DNA of 18,307 nt, from NCBI GenBank assembly GCA_029939875.1, contig JAOZSC010000008.1, positions 1 to 18,307 of the forward strand, read 5' to 3'. The position numbers were made by a program, and so were the translations under genes. Within the stretch, counting starts at the first letter, position 1. Each line of letters opens with the position of its first letter. The stretch is from Desulfobacterales bacterium (lineage in GTDB: Bacteria; Desulfobacterota; Desulfobacteria; Desulfobacterales; JAFDCJ01). The notes under the pieces were generated by a model, which had not been told where the DNA came from, made no database searches, and saw only the letters and a program-made list of their open reading frames with translations. Positions 7,270-14,561 of the stretch are shown here, one piece after another.

Positions 7270-7307
7270 GTCTCTTAAACGCCCTGGATTTATGGAGTAA
7301 ACTACCC

Positions 7308-7865
7308 ATGAGCAGGAGTGGAGGGTTGTTTTTAGTGGTTGGAAATTCCGGCTCCGGAAAAGATGCCTTGCTGACGGAAACACTGCGGCGCTGGCCGGCA
7401 TCCGCCCGGACGCTGCGCACCCCCCGGCGCTATGTCACCCGCCCGGCTCATCCGTCCGAACCGTTTATTTCCATCACAACACGCGAATTTGCGGATATGA
7501 AGCACCGGGGAGAATTTTTCATGTCCTGGCACGTCTATGGCATGAATTACGGGGTTCCGACGGTCCTGCTCAAATGGCTCGAACAGGGACAGCATGTCAT
7601 CGTCAACGTCAGCCGGAAAATCATCGGTCAGGTTCGCAGAGCAGTCCCGGATGTAAAAGTCATTTTCGTGAAAATGCCCTTTGAAATCACCTTGCAACGC
7701 ATGAAAGCGCGTCGCCGGGAATCTGAAAATGAACCACAATTTCAGCAACGCCTGCAGCGGGCAAAAAACAACCCCCTGCTGGAGGAGGCCGATATGGTCA
7801 TTGACAACAGCGGCCCGCTGGAAACCGCTGTTGATCAAATGCTGGGCTATCTGTTGTCCTTTTAA
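7308..7865 (+). CDS. phnN: Ribose 1,5-bisphosphate phosphokinase (PhnN-like)
   Basis: A 185-residue protein of the guanylate-kinase fold. The P-loop at 12-19 reads GNSGSGKD, with Asp after the lysine, which is characteristic of PhnN rather than guanylate kinase (GKST). Further PhnN-like stretches are RYVTRPAHPSEPFISI, FFMSWHVYGMNYGVP and VIVNVSRKII. The enzyme phosphorylates ribose 1,5-bisphosphate to PRPP, a step of C-P lyase phosphonate breakdown and an alternative PRPP route. No other phn gene is visible, so here it may act in salvage of ribose phosphates. I chose ATG 7308 (TGGAGT about ten bases upstream) because it sits just before the P-loop strand. A longer frame from 7173 runs through repeat DNA. 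YhbY follows after 44 bases. Confidence 0.88.
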   Translation: MSRSGGLFLVVGNSGSGKDALLTETLRRWPASARTLRTPRRYVTRPAHPSEPFISITTREFADMKHRGEFFMSWHVYGMNYGVPTVLLKWLEQGQHVIVNVSRKIIGQVRRAVPDVKVIFVKMPFEITLQRMKARRRESENEPQFQQRLQRAKNNPLLEEADMVIDNSGPLETAVDQMLGYLLSF

Positions 7866-7909
7866 AAATAACAACCAAGCACCAATTACTATTTGTCGGA
7901 GCATCAAAA

Positions 7910-8215
7910 ATGAAACCGCTCACCAGTTCACAGGCGAAGTACTTGCGGGGCCTGGCCCACGGTTTGAAACCCGTTGTATTCGTCGGACAAAAAGGGATCA
8001 CGGACGCGCTGCTGGCCTCGGCCAGAGAAGCCTTTGCGCACCATGAACTGATTAAAATCAAATTTGCCGATTTGAAGGAAAAACAAAAAAAAAGGGGGGT
8101 GGCCGGAGCTATTGAAGAAATGACGGGGGCAATCATGGCCGGCATGATCGGGCACATCGGGATTTTTTACCGGCCGCACGACGACCCCGAAAAACGCAGG
8201 ATCGTGCTGCCTTAA
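7910..8215 (+). CDS. yhbY: YhbY-family ribosome assembly RNA-binding protein
   Basis: A 101-residue CRS1/YhbY-domain protein, the length of a stand-alone bacterial YhbY. The conserved pattern is clear: LTSSQAKYLRGLAHGLKPVV, the loop GQKG (26-29) that replaces the KH-domain GXXG, then HHELIKIKF and a closing strand IGIFYRP. The C-terminal basic segment (KRRIVLP) is also typical. The E. coli protein associates with the pre-50S ribosomal subunit, so a cytoplasmic role in large-subunit maturation is expected. An internal KEKQKKRG segment is unusually lysine rich. A GGAG site precedes ATG 7910. It follows phnN in the same direction and is the last plus-strand gene before the convergent lipid-transport operon. 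No obvious terminator is seen in 8216-8375. Confidence 0.94.
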   Translation: MKPLTSSQAKYLRGLAHGLKPVVFVGQKGITDALLASAREAFAHHELIKIKFADLKEKQKKRGVAGAIEEMTGAIMAGMIGHIGIFYRPHDDPEKRRIVLP

Positions 8216-8375
8216 AAAGCAGCTTCAGCCAAAAACAAATGGCAGGTTATTTCAACAGGTTAACTAAAATGTGATTGAACTGAATCTTGAAATCGTCATG
8301 ATTTTGACCGGGAATAGTTTGAGTGTCCGAGTGGTGAATCTATTATTGCCGCATTCGCAGGCAGCCCCTTCAAAA

Positions 8376-9308
8376 TCAGGGAGGCTCAATCTGCTTAAGG
8401 TAAAAGTGGGTCTGCTGGACAACAAAGTCGTCACCGGCCTGCCTGGCCAGCCCTGAGGCCTGGTTAAGCCATTTTTGCGCTTGCCGGTTTTTCCCTTGCA
8501 GCAGCGCACTTCGTCCGGCCCGCAGGTAGCGTTTTGCCGCCTGGCGGCGTTTTCCGGCCTGCTCGCTGGCCCGGGCCGCCAGCGCCAGATTTTCTGCCAT
8601 CTGCCGGTAATCAAGATCCCGACGACGCTGTGCAGCCGCCCGGTCAAAGGCCCCAGCGGCGTCATGCCATCTGTTTTCCGCCATGGCCAGCCGGCCGGTC
8701 AGTTCTTCACGATCGGCGGCCATACCCGGACCGGTCACCCGGTTAAGGGCTTCAAGCTCCGAACGCAGCCGGTCAATATCGCCGCGCCGGTCGGCCAGCA
8801 CCCCCCGCAAAAAATGGGTTTTAGCTTCTACCTGTGCCGACGGGCGCTGGTTCAACAGCAGGATCTCATCGGTAACTTGGCGCGCCTGGTTCAGTTTCCC
8901 GAGTCGATACAGGATGGTGGCCTCCAGCAACAGGATATCCGCACCGGTGACCCGGTCTCTGGCAGCCGATTCGGCGGCAGCCAGGTACACCCGCTCAAGA
9001 GCCCGGTCGCAGTCGTCCATCTTCAGCTGGCAGACCGCCAGGTTATACTGGGCATCCACCACCGCCGAGAGGTCATCGCGTATGTAAGCCTGTTTAAGTA
9101 CCTGCCGGTAAAGGTTTGCGGCCTGGGAAAATTTTTCGTTTTTAAATGCGATTTCGGCCGCCCGGTTTGTGCGCACCAGGTTTTCGTCACTTTTCGGGCC
9201 CCGGCGCACGCCGCGAGAAGAACTGCAGCCCAAAAAAACGACCATCGACAGGACGATCAGCAGGCCCGTCAAGCGGCGATTTGCAAAAGCTGCAAAATGG
9301 CCGTTCAT
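8376..9308 (-). CDS. TPR-type lipoprotein of the MCE operon
   Basis: A 310-residue protein with a lipoprotein signal: basic start (NRR), hydrophobic core, and FLGC with Cys28 followed by serines. The -3 Phe of the lipobox is slightly off consensus. The rest is helical and Ala/Leu/Arg rich with TPR-like repeats, for example RTNRAAEIAFKNEKFSQAAN, VVDAQYNLAVCQLKMDDCDR and AEARWHD-style helices further on. The ATG overlaps the MlaD-like stop (ATGA) and has GGAGGT seven bases upstream, so translation is coupled. As last gene of the MCE operon it takes the place of an outer-membrane lipoprotein partner such as MlaA or an ABC-associated auxiliary lipoprotein, though it is not homologous to MlaA. A scaffolding role is inferred. 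No enzymatic motif is seen. Confidence 0.85.
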   Translation of the reverse strand: MNGHFAAFANRRLTGLLIVLSMVVFLGCSSSRGVRRGPKSDENLVRTNRAAEIAFKNEKFSQAANLYRQVLKQAYIRDDLSAVVDAQYNLAVCQLKMDDCDRALERVYLAAAESAARDRVTGADILLLEATILYRLGKLNQARQVTDEILLLNQRPSAQVEAKTHFLRGVLADRRGDIDRLRSELEALNRVTGPGMAADREELTGRLAMAENRWHDAAGAFDRAAAQRRRDLDYRQMAENLALAARASEQAGKRRQAAKRYLRAGRSALLQGKNRQAQKWLNQASGLARQAGDDFVVQQTHFYLKQIEPP

Positions 9309-10372
9309 GGGTTCACCTCCGCAGGTGATATACGGCCACCGGCCGGGGAGGTTTCACCGGTGGTTCCTCCCAATAACCAGCTGGATTGAAGCTGCTTGAG
9401 CAATTGTTCCAGGGTGATCATGACCTGTTGGGTTTGAAGCAGCAGCACGGGAAAACTGTCCGTGGCATCACCCATATTATCAGCGATACGGGGAAGCTGC
9501 GGGGATGCCCGGCTCAAATCCTTCATCACCACCTGCACGGAGTCCAGTACCTCTTTGAGCTTTGTAATGGTTTCCGGCAGGCCCTGGGTCTGTTTGTTCA
9601 GGCTGGTCGAAATCTGGGAGACATTTCCGACGGTAACTTCAATGTCGTCAAACAACGGGGCCATACGAGCCATGGTTTCATTGAGCCGGGTAACGAGCTG
9701 CTGCAAATCGTCGACCAGCTGGTCTTCAAAAAGCAGTCGGCCAACCACCCCCTCCCCGCGGCTGATTTTGCCGGATACGGTATTCAAGTTGGCCAGCAGC
9801 TGGTGTAAATCGCCTTCAGGGTTTTGCAGATCCTGCACCGTGGCCAGCAAGGTACGCATCGCCTGCTGGGTATCGTCAATAATCGGAAAAACCCGGGTGC
9901 GCACCTCAGCGATAATTTCACCGATGGATTCGGTGGGTGCCCGATCGGCGGTGGCAGTGATAACCGCAAATTTCCAGTCTAGCGGCCGGCCGTATCCCCT
10001 GGAAATATCGAGGTATGAATCTCCGGCCACACCGAAACGCTTGCGGATGACCGCTTTCGAATCGTGCCGCACAAACCCTTTCATATCATGGGTTATCTGC
10101 ACGTCAGCATGTATCTGCTGATCCGGGTTAATGACAATGTGGCGCACCTGGCCGGCTTTGATGCCCAGTATTTCCACCGCCGCCCCCTCGGAAAGCCCGA
10201 AAAGGCCATCGGAGGGCAAAATCACTTTCAGCCGCGCTCCCGGGTTCAGCCACTGCCGGACCCGGCCGGAAAACAAAAAAGCCGCAGAAAACAGCAACAC
10301 GGCCAGCAGCACAAACACCCCCACCAGCTGGTTTGCATAGCGAAATCGCATGGGTTGTGATGGTGCGGTCAC
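9305..10372 (-). CDS. MlaD/MCE-family lipid-binding protein
   Basis: A 355-residue inner-membrane-anchored MCE protein. A transmembrane helix at about 16-36 leads to one MCE domain at about 46-125, with GLFGLSEGAAVEILGIKAGQV and the closing KRFGVAGDSYLDISRG. A long helical region follows (~150-330) with RGEGVVGRLLFEDQLVDDL, common in MlaD-like proteins longer than E. coli MlaD (183 residues). Such proteins form hexameric rings, and the helices can extend a tunnel across the periplasm for phospholipids. The start is GTG at 10372, overlapping the previous stop as GTGA, with GGAGGT six bases upstream. It is the substrate-binding subunit for the neighbouring MlaE-like permease. The C-terminus is Gly/Pro/Thr rich and probably disordered. 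Confidence 0.92.
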   Translation of the reverse strand: MTAPSQPMRFRYANQLVGVFVLLAVLLFSAAFLFSGRVRQWLNPGARLKVILPSDGLFGLSEGAAVEILGIKAGQVRHIVINPDQQIHADVQITHDMKGFVRHDSKAVIRKRFGVAGDSYLDISRGYGRPLDWKFAVITATADRAPTESIGEIIAEVRTRVFPIIDDTQQAMRTLLATVQDLQNPEGDLHQLLANLNTVSGKISRGEGVVGRLLFEDQLVDDLQQLVTRLNETMARMAPLFDDIEVTVGNVSQISTSLNKQTQGLPETITKLKEVLDSVQVVMKDLSRASPQLPRIADNMGDATDSFPVLLLQTQQVMITLEQLLKQLQSSWLLGGTTGETSPAGGRISPAEVNP

Positions 10373-11082
10373 CGGGTCACCTCCGACAGTCTACGCCCGG
10401 CCAGTCGATAGCGTCCGCTGACCGGTATGGATGAATCGCGCCATGTGATGTTATCGAGGGTCAGCCACATCACCGCTCCCCCCCGGTCCCGGGTTTCACG
10501 AATCACGTTGATTAAACAAGGCATCACTTCGCCCAGGCCTCCTGAAGCCGGATCTTCCAGTAAAATCAGCGATGGCTGCCCGAGGAAGGCCCGCACGCAG
10601 GCGGCCCGCTGCAAATCATCCGGCGTGCAGTCAACGGGACGTCCCAGGGGCACGCCCGGCAGACCGAAGCGTCGGGCCAGTTCGCCGGCTTCATCGCGCA
10701 ATTGCTGTGCGGGCCGGCGGGTGTGATGCAGCTGAGAGAGCAAAATGTTTTCCAGTAACGAAAAGCTGTTGATCCAGTTTCCTGATGCAAAAACACAGCC
10801 GATTCGTCCGCGCAGGGCATTGGCAATGGTCGGCGGCAACAGTCGCCAGTCGCGACTTAAAAATTTCACCGCCCCCCGCCGCGGCTCAACCAGGCCGGCA
10901 CAGGCGTTGCAAAGCGTGGTTGCCTGCTGCTGATTTTCGAGATGCACCAGCGCCAGGTCGCCGTCCCGTAAATTCAGATCGATGTGCTCAATTTCACCGC
11001 TGCCGGAAGAATCGGCCAGCACGGTGCCGTCATCAAAGCTTAAAATGACACGCTGTTCTTCAATGCTTTTTATCATTGGCAT
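10369..11082 (-). CDS. Degenerate MlaF-like ABC subunit lacking ATPase motifs
   Basis: A 237-residue protein in the MlaF position that aligns without gaps to ABC ATPases around the P-loop, yet has lost the nucleotide-handling residues. Walker A (48-56) reads LENQQQATT, with the catalytic Lys replaced by A54 and both glycines gone. The Q-loop Gln is A99 (VFASGNW). LSGG is CTPD (152-155). Walker B ends LLEDP (174-178) instead of LLDEP. The switch His is L209 (LTLD). The fold survives: CAGLVEPRRG, RIGCVFASG and FSLLENILL match ABC positions. The frame is unbroken. I start at ATG 11082 with AGGAAAG eight bases upstream; an ATG at 11154 would add 24 residues inside the permease gene. It is probably a non-hydrolysing structural subunit (inference). 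Its stop overlaps the MCE gene start. Confidence 0.88.
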   Translation of the reverse strand: MPMIKSIEEQRVILSFDDGTVLADSSGSGEIEHIDLNLRDGDLALVHLENQQQATTLCNACAGLVEPRRGAVKFLSRDWRLLPPTIANALRGRIGCVFASGNWINSFSLLENILLSQLHHTRRPAQQLRDEAGELARRFGLPGVPLGRPVDCTPDDLQRAACVRAFLGQPSLILLEDPASGGLGEVMPCLINVIRETRDRGGAVMWLTLDNITWRDSSIPVSGRYRLAGRRLSEVTR

Positions 11083-11099
11083 TTTTCGGCTTTCCTGTT

Positions 11100-11948
11100 T
11101 TACAACAACAGCAGCGTCGACATCCCGGATATCAGCAGCATTGCCAGCACACACTTCATAATGCCCGCCGGCAGCAATTGCGACACTTCAGAGGAAGAAC
11201 CCGAAAATGACAGGGCGCTGGTGCAGCCGATCAAAGCAACCGTAAAACCTGTCAATAACGTTTTCAAGGGTATAATTGCAAAATCCCCGGGCCCCATGGA
11301 CGATAAAACATTAAAAATAAAATCGTAAACCGACAGATTGGTGGCATTCAACATGTTGCCGGCAATAAAGCCAGTGCCCAGGGTCACCGCGATAAACATC
11401 ACCGCCAGGCAGAATGTGCAGACAGCAACGGCCATCACCCGCGGCATCAGAAGGTAAATAAACGGATCGATGCCCTGGGCATCGAGCATTCGAACCTGTC
11501 CGTCGGCCGCCATGCCGCCCAGTTCCACCAGGATAACCGATACGCTGCGTCCGATGACGATCAACGCGACCAGCAGCGGTGAAATTTCGCGCACCAGCAC
11601 CACCACGAGAAAATCGCCGGCCAACTCGGTTTGACCGAACACTTTCAGCCAGTATAGGGTCTCAAAAACGATGCCCATTCCGACCAGGACCCCGGTAATC
11701 ATGATAAAGGGCAGCGCCCGCGTGCCCACCTGGTGACACTGGTAAACAAATGCCGCCCGCACCGTCCGCCGCCAGGTCAACGGCCGGAAAGCGTGCCACA
11801 TAACGGCCACCGCAATGCTGATGAAACGAATCAGCCCCTGCACATTGGCAATCACCCACTGCCCGACAGCGGTTGTTATGCCTGCCGCAGCGCTGCCGGC
11901 CGTTTGCGGATCATACCGGTAAGCGACTGTTTTACCAGAAGCGTTCAT
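11100..11948 (-). CDS. MlaE-like MCE permease
   Basis: A 282-residue inner-membrane protein, near MlaE length, with about five hydrophobic segments. MlaE landmarks include GTRALPFIMITGVLVGMGIV (75-94), VREISPLLVALIVIGRSVS (119-137) and MLDAQGIDPFIYLLMPRVMA (154-173). MlaE dimers sit beneath the MCE ring and pass phospholipid between it and the inner membrane. The cytoplasmic coupling region, usually like ELGTMRVTEQIDAL and docking on MlaF, reads ELGGMAADGQVRML here. The usual GxGAxGVGxATTxAVV C-terminal segment is also changed (SALSFSGSSSEVSQLLP). Co-divergence with the degenerate ATPase is inferred. The ATG overlaps the receptor stop (ATGA); its ribosome-binding site is weak, which suggests translational coupling. 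Confidence 0.92.
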   Translation of the reverse strand: MNASGKTVAYRYDPQTAGSAAAGITTAVGQWVIANVQGLIRFISIAVAVMWHAFRPLTWRRTVRAAFVYQCHQVGTRALPFIMITGVLVGMGIVFETLYWLKVFGQTELAGDFLVVVLVREISPLLVALIVIGRSVSVILVELGGMAADGQVRMLDAQGIDPFIYLLMPRVMAVAVCTFCLAVMFIAVTLGTGFIAGNMLNATNLSVYDFIFNVLSSMGPGDFAIIPLKTLLTGFTVALIGCTSALSFSGSSSEVSQLLPAGIMKCVLAMLLISGMSTLLLL

Positions 11949-14365
11949 ATCCGGCCTGTCAGTAAATAGGTTGAAACTTCTCCCACATTTTTCAGGTAAT
12001 AACGGCCGCGAACCGTAAACACAAAGTCGGCTTGAAGGCGGCGGTAAACAGCTTCGCCGGCATGAATAGCCCCGACAATGCCCGTGTCGGCCATCTTCAC
12101 GGCACCGTCTACGGCATCTCCCCAGATGTTGTAAAATTTTCGCTGCCGCCCCAGGAGGCTGCCGATGACCGCCCCCCGGTCAATGCCGATGCGAAAGGCC
12201 ATGGGTTTGTCAAGGTCTGCAAACAGGCGGGTGCAGTGTTCCTGCATGCTTAACGCCACATCGGCAATGATGCGGGTGTGGGCCTTTGAATTGTCTCCCA
12301 ACCCGGCCGCACACACCAGCTGATCGTTTAGAACTCTCCCATAGTCAAGCCGCTGACTGTCCACCAGTTGCTCGAAATGAGCGATAATTTCATCGAATGC
12401 CGTTGTCCCTGCATCTTCATCAAAACGCTGTGCCAGTGAAAAGGGCTCCGTAAACCGGAGCACCAGTACGCTGACATCAACAAACACATCCGCTTCGAGT
12501 CCAGGGCGGGCATAGCCGCGATCTGCCAGCAGGTCGGACAGCAAACCCGGCCGGTTCCCGGCAGCCTGATGCGCTTCGCGCGGTACATGCCGGGCTGGTA
12601 TGACTGGTTTTTCCGGCTGCTTTTTGCCCATATCCGGATTCTCACTGCTGCCGGCAATGGCTTGCGGTGGCCCGCCATAAGAAAGCTCCCGCTGGTCAAC
12701 TGAAAACCGCAGGGCCAGCATGCCGGCAATCGCCCGGGCAAAAGAGATTTCAGCGGGCTCCCAGCTGCGGGCTTGGCCCTCGTGTTCAAACCATATGGTT
12801 GCGGCAGTTTGCCCGTGACAGATGACCGGAACCGCCAGCAGCGACCGGCAGTCCAGGGGCTGCAAATATACCTGGTACAGTTGCGGCAATTCAGCATCCG
12901 CGGCCACATCGGAGCTGATAATTTCCTCACCTTTTTGCAGGACTTCGAAAAGCTTCGGGAATTCGTTGCGTTCAAATATGGTGCCGCGGGTGTGCCCTTT
13001 GCTTTCCCGATCGTAGCAATCATCGCATACCAACTGTTTTCCGCCAGCGGCAAAGTGCCAGACACTGGAACGCCGAACCGCCACCGCCGTGGTGACAATT
13101 TCGGTAATTTCGCCAAGGGCTTCTGTGTTGTCCGGATCGAACACGACAGCCCTGGAGGCCAGTTCGGAAAATGCCCGGCTCTGGGCTTCGAGCTCCTGTT
13201 TGTGGTCAAGCAGCTGCTGTGCAATGCGATCAGCCCTCATCCCTTGAAATACCAGCAAACCGGCCAGAATCGATGCCAGAACCACAATGACGCTGGTCAT
13301 CAATAAAATCGTGCGAAAGTTCTTCCTGACAAAGCCAATAAAATCATCTTCCGCAACAACCATCATCACCGACCAGTTGCGGCCGACCGTTGGCGGCAGG
13401 GAAATAACGGCATTGAGATAGTGTCGGCCATCCACCAAAAGTTTGCGGCTGCCAGGCCCATCAACCTGAAAACGGTTAAATGCCCTGGTCAGCACCGGAT
13501 CATCGAGTTCATCCAGCTTCATCAGCTTCAGGACGCCATCCACCCGCTTGATCATATGCTTCACGTCGGGATAGGCGACCAGCTGCCCCTGCCCGTCAAT
13601 AATCATGGCCCGGCCATTGCGACCGACCTCCAGACCCGCCAAAAAATTGCTCAGTCGCACAAGTTTGATGTCCGCTCCAAGCACGCCGCGAAATTGACCG
13701 TCTGCGTCGTAGACAGGCATCGAGGCCGTAACGCCGGGGGTCTGGTCAGTGAAAAAAATATAGACATCGCTCCAGTAAAGACCATGGGCTTTGACCGCCC
13801 CCCGGTACCAGGGTCGTTGCCTGGCATCGTATGAATCATCGATGGACGTTTCCTCCCCCACCACCTTGCCTTGCTTATTGCGGCGGATCCAGGTGACCCG
13901 GGTAGCCTCCGGTGTGCGTTCAATGATCTTGGTGTCAATGGAGCCGTCCGGCATTTTTTTGGGCATGATAAAGTCGCCGTTGGCCGGGGCGATGATAAAA
14001 TTGGCCAACTGGGGGGAAGTACGCAGTAACTGTACGCCAAGAGGCTCTAACGCTGAGTGGTCAGTGATGCCGATGGACGGATTTGATAAAATATTTGAAA
14101 CCAGGTTGACCGCCTCCTGGGCCGGGGCCAGGTAATCCTGAACTTCTTCCGCAATACGGCCGCCCAGAGTCTCCAACAAAGTATCGGACAGGACCAGTGC
14201 ATCCCGGCGGTTACTGTAATACCCATAGGCGGCGATGGTCAAAATTGCAGCGATCATAAAAAAAACGCAGCCCACCGGGACACCCACCCGCAGCAGGCGA
14301 CGCAGCAATCGCTGCCGCCGGGTGGCACCGTCCAGATTTATGTCGATCAGCTCTTTGGCGTGCAC
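11945..14365 (-). CDS. Cache-GAF receptor with degenerate class III cyclase domain
   Basis: An 806-residue membrane receptor. TM1 is at about 26-48 and TM2 at about 352-374. They enclose a ~300-residue periplasmic double-Cache domain with RQRPWYRGAVKAHGLYWSD (182-200) and a second lobe near GRAMIIDGQGQLVAYPD. A cytoplasmic GAF domain follows at about 400-555 (SLLAVPVICHGQTAATIW). Residues ~625-806 are homologous to class III adenylate/guanylate cyclases (FRIGIDRGAVIGS, FYNIWGDAVDGAVKM). Catalytic positions differ: first metal Asp to R637, base-selecting Lys to R677 and Asp to F744, transition-state Asn to D753 and Arg to K757. The second metal Asp, D681, remains. Loss of activity is inferred. 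The start is GTG 14365 after AAGGGGGG. It is first in the operon and overlaps the permease gene. Confidence 0.9.
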   Translation of the reverse strand: MHAKELIDINLDGATRRQRLLRRLLRVGVPVGCVFFMIAAILTIAAYGYYSNRRDALVLSDTLLETLGGRIAEEVQDYLAPAQEAVNLVSNILSNPSIGITDHSALEPLGVQLLRTSPQLANFIIAPANGDFIMPKKMPDGSIDTKIIERTPEATRVTWIRRNKQGKVVGEETSIDDSYDARQRPWYRGAVKAHGLYWSDVYIFFTDQTPGVTASMPVYDADGQFRGVLGADIKLVRLSNFLAGLEVGRNGRAMIIDGQGQLVAYPDVKHMIKRVDGVLKLMKLDELDDPVLTRAFNRFQVDGPGSRKLLVDGRHYLNAVISLPPTVGRNWSVMMVVAEDDFIGFVRKNFRTILLMTSVIVVLASILAGLLVFQGMRADRIAQQLLDHKQELEAQSRAFSELASRAVVFDPDNTEALGEITEIVTTAVAVRRSSVWHFAAGGKQLVCDDCYDRESKGHTRGTIFERNEFPKLFEVLQKGEEIISSDVAADAELPQLYQVYLQPLDCRSLLAVPVICHGQTAATIWFEHEGQARSWEPAEISFARAIAGMLALRFSVDQRELSYGGPPQAIAGSSENPDMGKKQPEKPVIPARHVPREAHQAAGNRPGLLSDLLADRGYARPGLEADVFVDVSVLVLRFTEPFSLAQRFDEDAGTTAFDEIIAHFEQLVDSQRLDYGRVLNDQLVCAAGLGDNSKAHTRIIADVALSMQEHCTRLFADLDKPMAFRIGIDRGAVIGSLLGRQRKFYNIWGDAVDGAVKMADTGIVGAIHAGEAVYRRLQADFVFTVRGRYYLKNVGEVSTYLLTGRI

Positions 14366-14409
14366 ACGCGGGCCCCCTTGTACACAATTTCATAAATACG
14401 ATAAATAAA

Positions 14410-14511
14410 TCACCGCAGAACTCGCTGAGAGCACGGAGAAAAGCTAAAAGGATATATGCCGGCTCCGCCGGAGACAGCCAAAATATTTTGTCGCTCTGCG
14501 TTTTGCGGTGA
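14410..14511. repeat. 102-bp inverted-repeat element in spacer
   Basis: Ends TCACCGCAGAAC (14410-14421) and GTTTTGCGGTGA (14500-14511) are inverted copies with 11 of 12 bases matching. The left arm continues as three 9-mers (ACCGCAGAA, CTCGCTGAG, AGCACGGAG). Inside lie CCGG-CTCCG-CCGG (14459-14471) and the perfect 12-base palindrome CAAAATATTTTG (14479-14490). It has no coding capacity. It fills most of the 196-bp gap between the ligase and receptor genes, both minus strand. A MITE-like or REP-like nature is inferred. Confidence 0.6.
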
Positions 14512-14561
14512 ATTAAAAAAAACACGGCAATATGGCCTGCAGACAACGGAACGACCGCCGG

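Noticed and set aside
8475..9389. A 304-codon plus-strand open frame opposite the TPR lipoprotein
   Set aside because: The minus strand encodes a lipoprotein with signal peptide, strong ribosome-binding site and operon overlap. The plus frame is Gly/His/Gln rich, as is typical of antisense shadows.
11083..11154. N-terminal extension of the degenerate ABC subunit to ATG 11154
   Set aside because: The 24 added residues overlap the permease C-terminus in another frame and lack ABC similarity; ATG 11082 has a good ribosome-binding site.
12328..13224. A 298-codon minus-strand frame overlapping the receptor gene
   Set aside because: It is the same strand as the receptor but shifted frame; it is rich in Ser, Trp and Cys with no domain, whereas the overlapping frame encodes a clear GAF domain.
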